In this document: positions 11,928 to 25,165 of the stretch, in pieces
How positions within the stretch are numbered: the stretch's first letter is position 1
How the letters are laid out: each line of letters begins with the position of its first letter
Assembly: GCF_000004075.3 (NCBI RefSeq)
Contig: NC_026655.2
Span: forward strand, 992,001-1,056,000
Length of the DNA: 64,000 nucleotides
Direction of reading: 5' to 3'
Source: Cucumis sativus
Lineage: Eukaryota; Streptophyta; Magnoliopsida; Cucurbitales; Cucurbitaceae
Made by a program: the position numbers and the translations under genes
Notes under the pieces: model-generated
Told to the model about the DNA's origin: nothing
The model's input: only the letters and a program-made list of their open reading frames with translations
Databases searched by the model: none

Positions 11928-12425
11928 TTGTATTTTAGCAATGAAATCAAAAGGCTTCCTAAAGCAAAAGTTGAGTGATTTTGTTAATAATAGCATAAAA
12001 GGTATGTGAAGCAACACAATGAGCTATAGTTTCAAGGCTTTCATTGAATATTCAGGTTAGGTGGTACTATAAAAGGTCATGGCCTATGTTTCACATATTA
12101 TTAAGTAGATGTCAAATATTTTCACATGCAAACAACAGGGTGCTCACAGATACTCTTCCAGAATCACACCATTATATGTTGAATCATCAAAATTTGATAT
12201 ATACCTCGGGGGAAAAGGGAGTAGAAGATATTTTGAACTATATTAAAGACCAAAATTTTGCCTGAAAGAGGAAATGCAATGGGAAATACGTAGCTGGAAG
12301 AGTCTTCTTTGCTTGAACCTTTCGTTACAGAGATTAGAACTTTCTTCCTGTTTGAAGCCAGCCACTGTCATTCATCAGATTCAAAAAGGATTGAACCAAG
12401 ATGTGAGGCAAGAAACGAGCATATA

Positions 12426-15400
12426 TCATTCGGGTAACTTCAAACGGTTGAAGAGTACTAGGAAACTGTGCTCAGGAACTACATAGAGAAACCCGAGATC
12501 TGCACCTTTGACATATGGCCCAATACCCTGAAGAATTGGAGATGAAATTATATATACTGATACAAAAAATATGGTTCTTATTCTTGGTGAAGTTCTTATC
12601 AGTTGACTTACCCTGCCATTTAATTGGAGAAGTTCTCCATCAATCCACTGGGGATTTCTGAACCCAAATTCAGCTATTCTACCTTGGCCTTTATAACTTG
12701 CAACCTGAATACACAGATTTTTTAGTTAGTCTCGCTGTCTAGAAAGATGGGCTGAGCATAACATTTTAACAAAACTTAAAGTAAGCATGTACACAAAAAC
12801 CTCTCGACAAGTTTTATTTCACTCAGAGTAAAAAGCCCATTTTTTAATTTTAATTGAGAAGCTTATATTTGAAATTAAACTAGTTAGAAACCATTTTGGG
12901 TCCATTCTCTAAATATTAGTTTTGAATATCATTTTATAGATTAATCTTTCTCAGCTATTTTCTTTTGTTAGATACTTTTAAAAGTACAACTACGTGGTAT
13001 AGTATAATATAATGTCATTTGGTCGAGGACGTGCAGTGTGGTATTTCTTAATCTGAAACCCTTAATTAGTGGAAGTGGAACTCCATAACACCATACTACT
13101 CCCACGACCGAGTGAAGATGTAACACACTGCAAACTAGAAAGCATAAGTTAGCAACGACGAAAGTAGAAAGGACATATGGTAAATACCACTCCCAGTTCA
13201 TCTGGATATATTCCACGGTTGGCATTGCGGATTCCTCTCCCAATTTTAGCCCGAAAAGTAACCTAAATTTATAAAAACATCAGGTCTAGAACATCATAAC
13301 ATCATTGCTTACAGATTCAATACATGCAAACAGAAAATTTGTCACTGCACTAAACATGTAAAATCATAACAGTATTAGAATTCAATTTAGACCTGGCCAG
13401 CCGGAAGATTAAGGTCACCAGTCAGCTTTACTGCCTCTACATACTCAAAGAACTCTATATCTGAAGTGTCGTCCTTGTTGTCCAAATCATTCCAGTGTCC
13501 AAATTTTCGTCTCAACTGCACCACCTCAGTGCCATAAGGGCCAAATGCACCAACATAGAGACCTGCTCCACAACGAGTGTTATCACCATCCAAACGTTGG
13601 TGCAACTCAATTAACAAGTGATCTCACCATCTAAGCATGGGTTTGACTAACATCTTTTTTTTTTTTAAATAGAAACAAATTTCTGATTCATAAAATGAAA
13701 AGAGGCCATGCTCATGGTTGCAACTCATGTCAAAACAAGAACAATCAACTTACCATCAAATGGATCTAGGTCTCCACTCGCTGTAGTAATCCGATTGAAG
13801 GTAGTATATTCAGATAGTTTACTCCGCTTCTGTGCTTGACTGACTGCCCGTTTGACTATCTCTCGAACATTCCTTGAAATCTGGAATGAAGTGGTTCAGT
13901 GATTTTGCCATAAAAAATAAATTATAACAGATAGAAGTCACAGCCCACGGTGGAGGACACTGCGGAGTTTGTCTTACCCATTGTTACCTTTACAGAAAAC
14001 CCTAAATTAAGTAGTACAAACAATATTACCAATAAGGCAGTCAATTCAAAACTCCCCTCCTACTGTACAGGGTTAAAGTTATAAAATACTTAATATACAA
14101 TTCAATAACAAATCTCATTATCATCTACACCAAATCTAAGCTTTTATGTCAGTCTGATTAGTAATTCTATGTAACTTATTTTGCTTCCTAGAGGGGGAGG
14201 GAGAGAAGTAATTCCTAAATCCATGGCATTGAAATCAAGCTCACCTTGGGAGAAACCTTATCAACACCCCAAAATACTTTGGCGACATCAGCTGGCATAA
14301 GCTCGGAAACACCTTGGGCCGCTAAAGCTGCAACTTTGACCTTTGAGACTTTATTTTCTGCAGCATCAAGATCTAGGCTTCTCTCGGGAATATGCAGCAC
14401 AAAAGAATCCCTGTCCATATTCTGAATAAAAGCTGGATGGCGTACAAACTCATCCTTTGTAGGAGTCTCTTCACTGTTATGTACAACCCCACCAATATAA
14501 AGCTTCACATCTAAATCCTTTTCATCATCACTAGCATCACTATTCTCACCTAATGAAACTGCCTCAGGCTGAATCTCATCTAACCTATCCATTTCATCAT
14601 CAGAATTCCCACTAGTCCCTGTCTTCTCACTATCTTCTTGCATCAGTTGCTTGACAGAGTTAGCGTCATCAATGACTTCCTCGGGAACATTGGTATTCAT
14701 TACTTTAACTTTCAATCCCGGAATTTTATCTTTCAAAAAATTTATCACCCCCTTTATTCCCTCTTCAGTAGCTTCTTCCATAGTAACACCCTTTTCCTCA
14801 CTTTCCTCCTTCGTGACCACATTCTCTGGAATGTCTACAGCAGTTTGATTCTTGACTCCAGATGTGGACGGACTATTTGAAGGCTCTGATGGTGAACTTG
14901 TTGAAATTTTAGAATTTCCTTTGGATCGTTGCATGTACACTACCTGCAACATATGCAAATTGAAATGATCTGTTCACTAAATTTTAACGTCAAATGCATG
15001 GCAATAGACCAATAATCAATTCCTACTTAAGAAAAATTAAACATAAATGCATTCTTTTGTTAGCCCACGTACCAAATAAAAGAATATTTAGCCTGGGTTT
15101 CTCATGATGCAATAAAGCAAAAAGATATTGGATTAGAGATAGAGAATAAGCATTAAATTATGGGTTAAACATAATTTAATTCCTTAGCAAACTGAAAACC
15201 CTTGAGTTCCAATTCTAAAAGCAAAACCTCAGTGCAAGTTATTTACGTTCTATTCATTTGAACTCTGAAAACAAGTAAGCAGCAAAAACCTCAAATGTGA
15301 AAGAGAACATGAGAAGGCTTAGATGATAGATACAGAACAATATTTTCACAGAAAATGGGTAAGTTTTCAAGTGAGGGCACCTGCATGACATATCTCTCTT

Positions 15401-17311
15401 CATCATCTTTGACAATAAAAATCTCAAACAGTGGAGTTCCCGGCGATGCAGTAACCAACTGTCTGTGACAGACAATAATTATGAGTGAGAGTTTCCTAAA
15501 TAATAATGATGTCCACTTTCACAAATGAGACAAAGAACTTACCTTGGACTGTAACCCCTACCAATAAATCTGCCAACTCCAGGTGTTATACGTATTAATC
15601 TGCCAAAGGGATCGTCTGAATCTTGAGAGTACCCCACCCACCATCCCACCTGCTCAAAAAATGGTTCAAAAAACGTTAACAAAATCTCATTACAAAGAAG
15701 ATAGATTTGACTTTAGCAAATATCATGCCCCAGTCTCCCGTTATATTAAAATTGGCAGTAAGGACATGGTGATATTTCATACACAAACCGTATCAGACAG
15801 TGAGAAGAAAAGTCGAATGTTTATCTAAGAAGGCCCTGAGAGACGACCAACTAGCTCAAATTAAAAGCCCAACTTCCCATGTTTTTCACCTGATAAGTAG
15901 ATAACTAAGAACCACTTCTATTCCATTGTTCATTAGCTACTACCGGTAATTTTTGGCAACAAACTAAGATGTGGGAGAAAAAGTATCCTGATTCAGCATA
16001 TAAAGATAAAAATAATCAAGAAATAAAGGGCTTGTTAAGAATAGCTTTCTAAATACTTTAAAAATGTGTTTTTAAGCACTTCAAAAGTCATTCTAAACTA
16101 GCCCCAAAATGTTTTTGGGTAGAATCCTGCAAAATTACCAATCCACTTCCTGTGCATTTACACAACATCGAGGCATCTTGGTATCGCTCCTCCTCTATTG
16201 CACTCTGCAAATGTATTGAAAAATTACATTAAGAGGTGACCATAAAGTTGACGATCTTGGAATGTAATGTAAATCTTGCTATGACCTTCAGCTGGTGCAT
16301 AATTTCAGTAACACTGTCCTTTCGTGCAGTTTCAGCAATAACCAGCTTTAATTTTGCAGCTTCTTCAAAGTCTTCTTTCTCAACAGCCTCTTCAAGTTGA
16401 AACTGCAGCACACCGGCTAGAACTCATGAGCCAATAACAAGTAAAACACCAACTAAATTAACAAAGAAGTAGAATTCTACATAAGAGCATGAAAAAGACT
16501 TACAAAATTAATGTAATAAAAAGTAAGGAAATACATATGTAGAGAGCAGCTGGTTAAACTACTGCCCACAAACATGTCTGTTTAACAAGCAGAACACCAG
16601 CTTAATTAACAAAGGAGGAGAATTCACAGAAGAAATGTAAATAAAAGTAAGGAAGTACACATGTAGAGACTAATTGTTTAAACTATTGCTCATAAACATG
16701 GTTGTTCAAAATTACCCAATTGAGTTATGTTAAAGAATTGAAATATGGAAAAAGCAAAACGGGTGAAAAGACAACTGAAAATGAGACCCAAAAAAAAAAA
16801 AACTATTACCTTAGAGAATGAACACAAAATTTCATTGCATGACCCTTATATTCCATTATGAGGCAATAAAACTGAACCATAATCATCAAGAAACAGATGA
16901 AACCCCACTTGCTAAAATCCAAAATCATCCCAATCTCCCACAAACACAAACAAATCATAACAGAAAACAGCGCACCTTTAGAACAGAGGCAAAGTTTTCA
17001 GCCTGCTCGATTTCGGAGAAATATCGGTTCCACCTAACCCAATCCCATTCCAAAGACGAGGAAGAAGAAGAAGAAGAAGAAGACAAGTTGCTATTACTCT
17101 CGCTAGTACCGCCATTTGCACTACAACGACAAAACAAGGCAGAATTTCTTGGATGTCTAGTAGAAATAACAGAGAGCTTGGGATTATTAATATGAATAGC
17201 ACAACCCCAACTCATAATCAGCCTCGAATCATTGGATTTCTTGGGAGATAAATCGAAAGAACAAAAGGGAGTGAATTGAAGCATGGGAATTGCTTGCCCA
17301 GCAACACCCAT
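12426..17311 (-). CDS. EX2: EXECUTER protein, chloroplast singlet-oxygen signalling (EX2-like)
   Basis: Eleven exons (17311-16976, 16402-16286, 16204-16139, 15649-15543, 15462-15381, 14943-14245, 13880-13754, 13562-13393, 13262-13188, 12704-12612, 12527-12426), all GT-AG, encode 657 aa. A Ser-rich N-terminus of roughly 80 aa looks like a chloroplast transit peptide. Residues 113-151 ([15 protein letters not shown]) form a UVR-type helical motif, followed by GLVGWWVGY and [16 protein letters not shown]. Exon 6 (237-469) holds an acidic variable region. The C-terminal half has [28 protein letters not shown] and the ending [12 protein letters not shown], all hallmarks of the family. In Arabidopsis EX1 and EX2 act in thylakoids to relay singlet-oxygen signals to the nucleus. 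The length and the FSEIEQAE segment favour EX2 over EX1, less certainly than the family itself. Confidence 0.93.
16430..16715. repeat. Diverged tandem duplication inside EXECUTER intron 1
   Basis: Two adjacent segments of roughly 150 bp share AACACCA...TTAACAAAG, then AAAAGTAAGGAA, ACATGTAGAGA, GTTAAACTA and AAACATG in the same order. Substitutions and small indels separate them. The duplication lies in the intron between exons 1 and 2 and does not touch the splice sites. Confidence 0.75.
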
Positions 17312-18334
17312 CTCGAAGATTTCACAGTTCCTTGTTCTTGCTGTGATTGGGTTGGCGTTAGATTTTGAGAATTTTCTCGTGTAGTTGAGAGAGGGAAAGA
17401 TGAAGAGAGAGAAGTTCTTGTGATCGATGAAAGGATAGAATCGTTTCAGCCTCGGATAACTTTTTAGCCAATATTTCTATGACGAAGAAGGCCCATTTCA
17501 GATTTGTTGGTTTCTTCCGCACCCCCATGAAAAATAAAAAGCTTTTTTTCCTACTAACACCACCGAACCCAAAAGAATAAAATACGTTTCCAAATAAATG
17601 ATTTTTTTGTCTTTTAATATTTTTTTCTTATTTTAACTTTTTTTTTCGATAATATTCAAACCTATAAAGATAAAAATATCTCGTTAACATGTTGGATATA
17701 TATTTTGTTATATTTATAAATAATTTAATATTTATAAATAATTTAAAATATATCATGTGAGGATTAAAATATAAGAAATAGTATTTGAAAAAAGGAAATA
17801 GGTATTTTATGTTCATAATGTCAATAGTTTGATTTATCCCAATTAATTTATAAGATTCTTCAATTATTTTCAACCAATGGGTACTCTTGTTAACAAAGCT
17901 TGAGTTTTCTTATCATTTACTTTGAAGTCTTCACTTAGTATTTTGACTTGTACGGTTGAAAATGGCTGATTTTGTCAGTGTTTGATTTCCTTGAATAGTT
18001 ATAATAAACAAAAGAACTATGAAGATTGCAACCCATTTAATTATTTTACAACTATAATGTATAAAGTATTCTTTTGTTTAGCTAAAAAAATCAAGAAAAA
18101 TATCACGTGGAATTCAAAAGTCAAGACTAAGGATATGTTCAATTTTATTTTCATGTATTTTATATAAGAAAAATGGTAACATTTTATAATTTCTTTTATT
18201 TATTTATATATATATATTAGCAAATAGACTCAAATTATGGATAAATATAACATGGTGCCAAAAAAAACCATAAATATAATAAAATTTAAATTCAATACTC
18301 ACAGCCTATCACTAATTATCACTAATTACCATAT

Positions 18335-18434
18335 TACTAACCCTAATAGAAGTTTATCAATGATTTAAGACAACTAATAAAAAGAACTAACCCTAATAGA
18401 AGTTTATCAATGATTTAAGACAACTAATAAAAAG
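18335..18434. repeat. Exact 50-bp tandem duplication
   Basis: Two head-to-tail copies containing CTAACCCTAATAGAAGTTTA and TCAATGATTTAAGACAACTA. A few more bases (GACAACTAATAA) are repeated again at the downstream edge. Confidence 0.93.
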
Positions 18435-18561
18435 ACAACTAATAAGAATTATCAACGACCACCGACCACCCACGAATTTAGTATAGATTTAAAACTCAAA
18501 CCCCAACTAAATCATATTTATATAATATATTTTTAAAAAGTATTTAATATTTATAGATAAC

Positions 18562-18621
18562 TTAATAGTTTAAACCATTTCACTAAAACGTTAATAGTTT
18601 AAACCATTTCACTAAAACGTT
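18562..18621. repeat. Exact 30-bp tandem duplication
   Basis: Two head-to-tail copies of TAATAGTTTAAACC followed by ATTTCACTAAAACGT, only 130 bp from the 50-bp duplication. Confidence 0.93.
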
Positions 18622-20939
18622 ATTTTTACAAATGCGAATGTATTGATACCCTCCCGATTGGTTCTTTAAATGCACTGTCTTAGAACAGGGTTTAAAATGG
18701 AATATACCCATTTCTTTTATTCCCTTTTTTTTTTCTTTTTTGACGAACCCATTTCCATGATTCTACTTCTACAAATGGACAAGTGTTCTGCCACTTTATC
18801 AAATCAATAATTATCATGAATATCTTCTCAAAAAAAGAAGTAAAAAAATATCTGGAATTTTCAAATTTAAAATATACAAAAACGATAATAATAAAATGTA
18901 TTTATTTTAGAATCCGATGGATCCGAAAACAGTTTCTAAAAACAAATATATAATGATAATTCACTACCAGAAATGGAATTCAAATTCTACACTAAACTAA
19001 GCTGCAAAATCAAGTCCGTTTAAATTCCTCAAAAAGAGAACAAAGTTGAACGCAATCTTTAATATTACGTTTAAAAATGTTATCTTCGGGAATTTACGGA
19101 TCCGGAAAGATGCTTTTTTCGGATTTTGTGTTTCTCCTTTTTCTGTGACCATAGGCCAAATGTTTAAATAAAGAATGAGTTTCCAAACCTTATGATTAAA
19201 TTTATTTTATTTCTTGATTTCTATAATAGCTCAAATGTTTAATTCAAGTCTTTATCAATTAATAAAAATCAATTTTTATTTTTAAACCCCACACTCATTT
19301 AAATCAATTACTAATAATTTAACAAATTTTTATCTAGGGGCTGAGGGAAGAATGGGTTATCACTACTTATCATCCAACTAATAATGGGGTTTTTAAAATC
19401 TTAAAATGGTCTTTTTGAAACCAAAAATCAACAAGGATCTTTAGAAACAAGCGAGGGCAACTAAAAACTATAATTCCAAATCAGAAGAGGAAACCAAAAG
19501 TTTAAATCAAAGAAAAGAAAACGACCAGCAAACCTGGAATGGATAGACATTCTCCAAGGTAATTTATGGTGGTGGGGCTCCTTGTAGATGGTTGTGGCCA
19601 AAATTGGAAGCCATACAAACCATACCAATCATTTTCTCCAATATGACCTAATTCCATGTACAACACAAAGCCAATAATATTGTTATTATTAGTAGCAGGA
19701 ACATAAGTTTTATTTAATCTTCTCCTAAATTTATCTTTTTCCTTCTTTTTGCAACAAAGACGAGGTAGAAAGGATTGAATTTCCAACCTCCAAAGAAGAG
19801 GCAAGAGCATTTTGGTCCACCCTAGTCACGGTTTCCTTAGTTATTTCACAAAAAAACGCGAATACATAATAATAGAGCTGTCAACATTAGAAAACAACTC
19901 AAAATTTGAAAGTTGTTTTGTTACATGCGTTTTAATTATTTGACTATGTAGCTTTTTCAAAATACTTATAAGGATCATATTCTCGCTAAGGGCATGCTTG
20001 AATTTTTTTTAATGTTTAAAATCCCTCCAAAACATATTTTTTGTAATTCAAAATCAATATTGATAGTATGAAAATAACGTTTGAACGAGTAAAATCAAAC
20101 ATAACATGACAGTGAATTAATAAAAATATGTTTCGGAGGGATTTTAATTAGGACAAACGTGATTTTAACCATCAATTTTAAAACCACTCTAAGAGTTCAA
20201 TTCATGTATAATTTTTATAAGATGGAAGGGAGAAAATGGGAGGACTTTAGTCACCACATTTGTTCGTAGAGGTTGCTCCACTCGGTAGTTGCCACATTGC
20301 TGGTGGAGAATGGAGTGTGCATCCAAACCAAAGACATTTTTAATTTATGACCCCACCTGAAGAAGCAAGCAGAGACAGACAAATGAACAATGTAAATTAT
20401 CAACTGATATTTAATACCACCGCCCCCTTATGTGCCACATGCTTTGTTCACTTCAAGTTAGTGCAAGATATTCTTTTATAAAGTTTAGAATATTATTTAT
20501 ACCTTGAGTTGACCCCGTCCTGTTCCCCATAGTAAGAACCTGCATCAACTAGATAAAAGGGGTGAGAAACATCGATCAACAGTTGGAACAGTTAAAAAAC
20601 CAACCTGTCAGCATAAAGGATTCTCGAAAGAATTGCAAGATTTGTTCTGCAAAAGGCACATGTCCAATAATCTTCCTTCACAGGCGGCTGAATAGGCGAG
20701 TATTGAGATCTAAAATTAATTTTGATGAAAGCGATACAGCTAAAGATGAACAGAGGAATATTGAATTTTTCTAGAAAGTAAGAAGATTCCTTGGATACCA
20801 AAAAAACAAACATTTGGGCTTTACTATTACACAGTTATCGGGATTTGTAAATGGAGAGAGGTGGACACCAATCGTTTAGCTTTTACAGTAGCAGTTAGAA
20901 GCAGTCAAAGTATAAAGGGAAAAAAACATCCCCAGCTAC

Positions 20940-23900
20940 CTAGAGTTGTGATGTGGACTGAATCAAAGACATCGGTCTTACAGGAGACCGTTCTGGTATG
21001 GTTTGTTCATGTGCAGACCCATTCTCAGCAGCTTCTAAAGCACTAGCAGGCCCTAAATCACCGTGTGCATCATTTTCTTCGGTGCGAACAGGTCGAAGCA
21101 GACCTTGCAATCTCACCAGATAACTTTGGCTGGAAGGTTGAGATCCCACATAACGGTTGGCCGTAAGAACACTTGCAGATGGTCTATCAGTATCAGAACG
21201 AAGATTGGACAGAGCACTGAGATCAAGGTTTGGGAAGACCGAGCAACGACATCTAGGGCATTTCACGTTTAGTCGAAGCCACTCATCAATGCATCCTACG
21301 TGGAAATTATGAGCACAAGGGAGGCCACGAACCTGCACCAATTTACAGCGCCCGCAACTTTATTCAATAACAAAAGGTTCATACTTTCGTGTATTATAAA
21401 GCATGAGATTCCACCACCTTCCGTAGCTCAAGGGTCCCAGAAAGCATGAAATAATGCAAGTTTATTACACCCAAGGTTTTTGAACTTCTATAAATGAGAA
21501 ATGGCAAGAAGTGAAGAATCAATTACCTCATTCCCTACATGAAACTCTTCTAAGCAGATAGGGCATTCACTGCAATCCGTTGGAACAGCCTTTAACCTAA
21601 ATTTGGGAAGTTCCTCAATAAGTGCTTCCACAGCTTCCCTCTGTCCAAGCATCAACAAATAGCTTGACTATCAGAGTTCAAAACAAAAGATTCAATCCTA
21701 AATTTGACCCATACGATGGTTCACACAGATTTCCTTTAGATTTGGACAAGATCTCTTGTGAAAAGTTAAAAGACAAGAACCTAAGATGCCGATCCCTCTT
21801 TGCGTAAAAAACTTCAACATACACAATGCTACTATGTTGTGAATGAATTTCCCCCTCTAATTTTTTAACGAATTATTTGTACAGCCACTAAGAGAGGATA
21901 GTAAAAACAGCACAAAAATATATTACCAGACAAGTGTTGGGTAAAGCTCAAAAAGATAGATGACAAAAAGTCAATTCAAGCGCAAACGACTTGCCTGAGC
22001 AGGAGTCAAGTAAAGTCCAGGATGGTATGCAGCAGCATCTTGGCCCATTACCCTTGTTTCTTGTCCAGCGGCTTCAAAAGCCCAATCAGGTACTCGGACC
22101 ATGTCAACCAAGACCTGTAATAAAAAATTGTTGTCACTATCAGTTTCATCACATGAGCAAAACCATTGAGGAAAAAAAAATTAAAATACATTGAAGTGTT
22201 CATTTGATTGCTCAAGAAGCGTATTGTCCCTAAATATGCCATGCTTGGAATCTAATACAAGAAAATCAAATTTTCAAATCCTTATTTTTAATAATAAAAC
22301 GAAGTATTGAAAAAAAAACTTAAAAAAGATAGTAAGAATAGATATATTTATGAATTTCATTGGATAGTAACCCAGTTCAAATCTTTTACCCTGATTTCAA
22401 CTTTCTTCATGATCAATTCATCATGTGTTTGCATTTTAAAGAATTCCGATTGCCAGGGCAAAAAAATTGAATTTTAATTGAAAGCAGAGAATGTACTGTA
22501 GAAAAATATTGAAAAAGATATTGATATACATACAACATACGGTGATATATGATGCCATTGGAAACATAAGGGAGAGAAATTGATAGCATAGAATGAAAAT
22601 CAATGCATATCTAAGATGCAGGAAGCTTAATGTCTTACCCCATATTCTGATACAGGGATCCCTTGTTGTGCCCGAAACAAGAGTGCTTGTCTACGAGTTA
22701 ACCACTACACAGAGGTTTCAAAGAAAAATACATGAAGTTCGTGTATAAATACAGAAAAACATTTGAATTTTCAACAAGAGCTTGAAAAAAATGTAAAAGT
22801 AAGACAGAAAAACAACGGATTGCTAAAAGCTACAAATTATTAGAGTCTTGACATAAGTCTGCATAGTATAATAAAACTGACCTTTCCCAATGACATGCAA
22901 GCAATGCATACGAGTGCACAGTAGCTAAAAAGTAACCAAATTAGGAACCCCCATTTCTGGCCTTGCTCAGGAAGCTGACACGTTTAAACCAAACCTCCAT
23001 AAGTATTTGAAGAAATATAAAGATTCTGACGGTGGTGATGAGAATTGAAATAGAAAGTAACATACACATTTATGGGCTTCCCTAAACCATATAGTACCAA
23101 TGGCCGTCCAGGCCCAAAGAAACGGATATAGCAAAACTGCAAGAACCGAAAGGACCACAATTCTTCCACAAAATCGAGCATACCTCTGCTGCCACCCAAA
23201 GTCCCTATGAGACACAAATTTACAAGATAAGAAAATCTTGAATGGCATCAACTACACCAGAAATATTGGAAAAGAAAATAGAGCAAGAAAAATGTTTTGT
23301 CAATTAAGATTTAGAGCAATCATTAAGATGATAAATCAATCCTAAAGTGACAAGTAATAAAATCTTTTTTTCTAAACAGAAACAATACTTTTCATTGGAA
23401 AACTGAATGAGTTTAATGCTCAAAGTACATAAGATGAAACAAAAATGGAATTCAAACTTGACAAATTATAAGATCACAACTTTCACTTATTTAAAACAGC
23501 AGCTAATAAACATTTTCCATCACTTGAAGCTATATAATTAATAAATAACCAAACAATTAGTTCAGGGGCAAAAAATTCTCAGTTCAAGACCTCTTGGTCT
23601 AAAGTGACTAACTTATTTGGCAAAACGTGTTCAGCCTATATGGAAGTAAGGTTTATAGTAAGTCTACACAACCATGGTTTGAAGCTACATAATTACTGTC
23701 CCATGAGAAATAAATAAAACTAGCAAACAGAACACAACTCCTTAAATCAGCAGCCATGCTTCTGATTACGAGTCAAATGTCGACAAATCTTTGCAATCAG
23801 AATCCATCTATGTGTTGATCTTTACCCCACCAATAAAGGTATCGGAGGAACATTTTTTCCTTTAATTTATTTTTGGATAATACAATATCTCTATAAAGGT

Positions 23901-24683
23901 TTTTGTTCACGTTGAATTAATAAAAAGAACTGGAATATTTTGCTACCAAAATTGACTTAAATCCAAAAGTTGAAAGCCTTACAAACCCATTCCAGCGGCA
24001 AGTCCATTATCCACAAACATCAGCAGGCGAAAAACAAAGACGGTAGTATAATCAACCTGTGCGCAAATAACAAGAGTGAATTATCATTGGGCCCCAAAAA
24101 TCCCACGAGAGGAACAACTAAATAGTAATAACATCCCATACTCGTCCGAAGTTAGGTAGAACTTACCACGATCCATATATGCAAGGGATGTACACAAGTG
24201 TGATACCGCTTCCAATTGATTGAAACTATTACTCTATCGAGCAAAATAGTTAAAGAATATACACAAATAAAAAAAACGTTAAGATAAATACACTGCGGTT
24301 GATTTTAAAGCATATAATTTAAAGAGAAAATTCACTCAAGACTTCAAAGCGTGGCTACACAAAAAGTTGAAAAGTAGTCCACGAAAGTAAATGCATCAGT
24401 TCATGAGTCATCACTCAACCATTGTAAGAGATATAAGAGAATTCCATGGAAAAAATTCAAAAATTCCCGAAAACACTGAAGGATACACACTAGTCGCGAG
24501 CATCGACAAGAAAAACCCGTCATACCTGCAAGAATCAAATACGTTGAGGAAAACCTATGAAGCTAAGTACAAATTACAAAGTACTGGTTCGATACTGTCA
24601 TACTGAAACATCCATCAATTCATTGAATTAAAGAGTGAGGTATAGAATACTGACCACTTGAAATCGACGCCTCGAGCAGCCAT
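20940..24683 (-). CDS. SIS3: SIS3-type membrane RING-H2 E3 ubiquitin ligase
   Basis: Ten exons (24683-24655, 24525-24487, 24233-24167, 24056-23983, 23204-23066, 22974-22882, 22704-22639, 22114-21995, 21640-21527, 21332-20940) encode 377 aa. Exons 1 and 2 are only 29 and 39 bp, placed by family alignment (MAARGVDFKW then YDGFFLSMLATS). Several hydrophobic membrane segments lie in residues 10-140. The RING-H2 domain is at 235-275: Cys235/Cys238, Cys253, His255, His258, Cys261, Cys272/Cys275. The tail is Ser-rich. The order of segments (VDYTTVF, FGWQQRYARFCGR, LPEQGQKWGFLIW, YHPGLYLTPAQ) matches Arabidopsis SUGAR INSENSITIVE 3, which acts in the seedling sugar response. Intron 8 has a GC donor (CAG|GCAAGT at 21994-21993); the other introns are GT-AG. 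Confidence 0.94.
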
Positions 24684-25082
24684 GGATGGGAGAATTCACA
24701 AGAACAAGGTGGATAGAGAATCACGAGCCGCCATAAGACGGTGCAGGAACTTGATCGAACTTGATGGCAATGAATCGGAAACAATCACAAGAACTGGAGA
24801 TGGTTCTTGTAAGATCATGGGGAGAAAAACAGGAGCGAAATTTTGTTGGGGAGAAGAAGAGGGGGGAAGGAGAAATGTGAGCAGTAGAGCAAAGCCGAGA
24901 GAAACGGGAAAGGGACGGAAGCGGGAAGTGTACGACTGTTCATGAACGGATTTTACAAGCCGTGGCGCGCCGTTTCTCCACGGCGTTAATTCTCTTACAC
25001 GTTGCTACAACACGTGGCATTGTTTTTAGCAAACTGTTCTTTTGGGGTCGTCGACCCATATGTCCGATCCTACTTCCGTTTT

Positions 25083-25165
25083 AGTGGGCCGTAAGTATAG
25101 CTAATAAGCCCAATCCTCGTTCTACTTTCTATATTGGGCCAGATGCACAAATAGCACTTGAGCCC
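25083..25165. promoter_or_regulatory. Cluster of site II-like TGGGCY motifs upstream of SIS3-like gene
   Basis: Four motifs within about 80 bp (GTGGGCCG, AAGCCCAA, TTGGGCCA, GAGCCCAA), on both strands, 400-480 bp upstream of the SIS3-like start codon. Site II elements are TCP-binding motifs typical of housekeeping plant promoters. Function here is inferred from motif and position only. Confidence 0.45.

Larger units (their letters stand above)
9447..12425. other. Intergenic region between CASP-like and EXECUTER genes
   Basis: Contains the promoter and 5' UTR of the minus-strand CASP-like gene near 9447-9800, a three-copy tandem repeat at 10511-10860, a 54-base poly-C tract at 11874-11927, and probably the 3' UTR of the EXECUTER gene up to about 12.0-12.4 kb. 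Small frames at 10963-11295 and 12044-12265 show no family similarity. Confidence 0.7.
17312..20939. other. Intergenic region between EXECUTER and SIS3-like genes
   Basis: Holds the EXECUTER promoter and 5' UTR (17312 to about 17500), two short exact tandem duplications (18335-18434 and 18562-18621), and presumably the 3' UTR of the SIS3-like gene down to about 20.5 kb. A 102-codon minus frame at 19502-19810 and a 73-codon minus frame at 20592-20813 have no recognisable domain and are not called. Confidence 0.65.

Noticed and set aside
12044-12486. Two plus-strand frames next to the poly-C tract
   Set aside because: The second overlaps the last EXECUTER exon on the other strand and the first probably lies in its 3' UTR. 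Neither resembles a known protein.
19502-19810. 102-codon minus-strand frame
   Set aside because: No domain, no splice continuation, and composition typical of intergenic DNA here.
20592-20813. 73-codon minus-strand frame with a CAFC motif just downstream of the SIS3-like stop
   Set aside because: One isolated CxxC, no partner residues and no splice link. It most likely lies in the 3' UTR of the SIS3-like gene.
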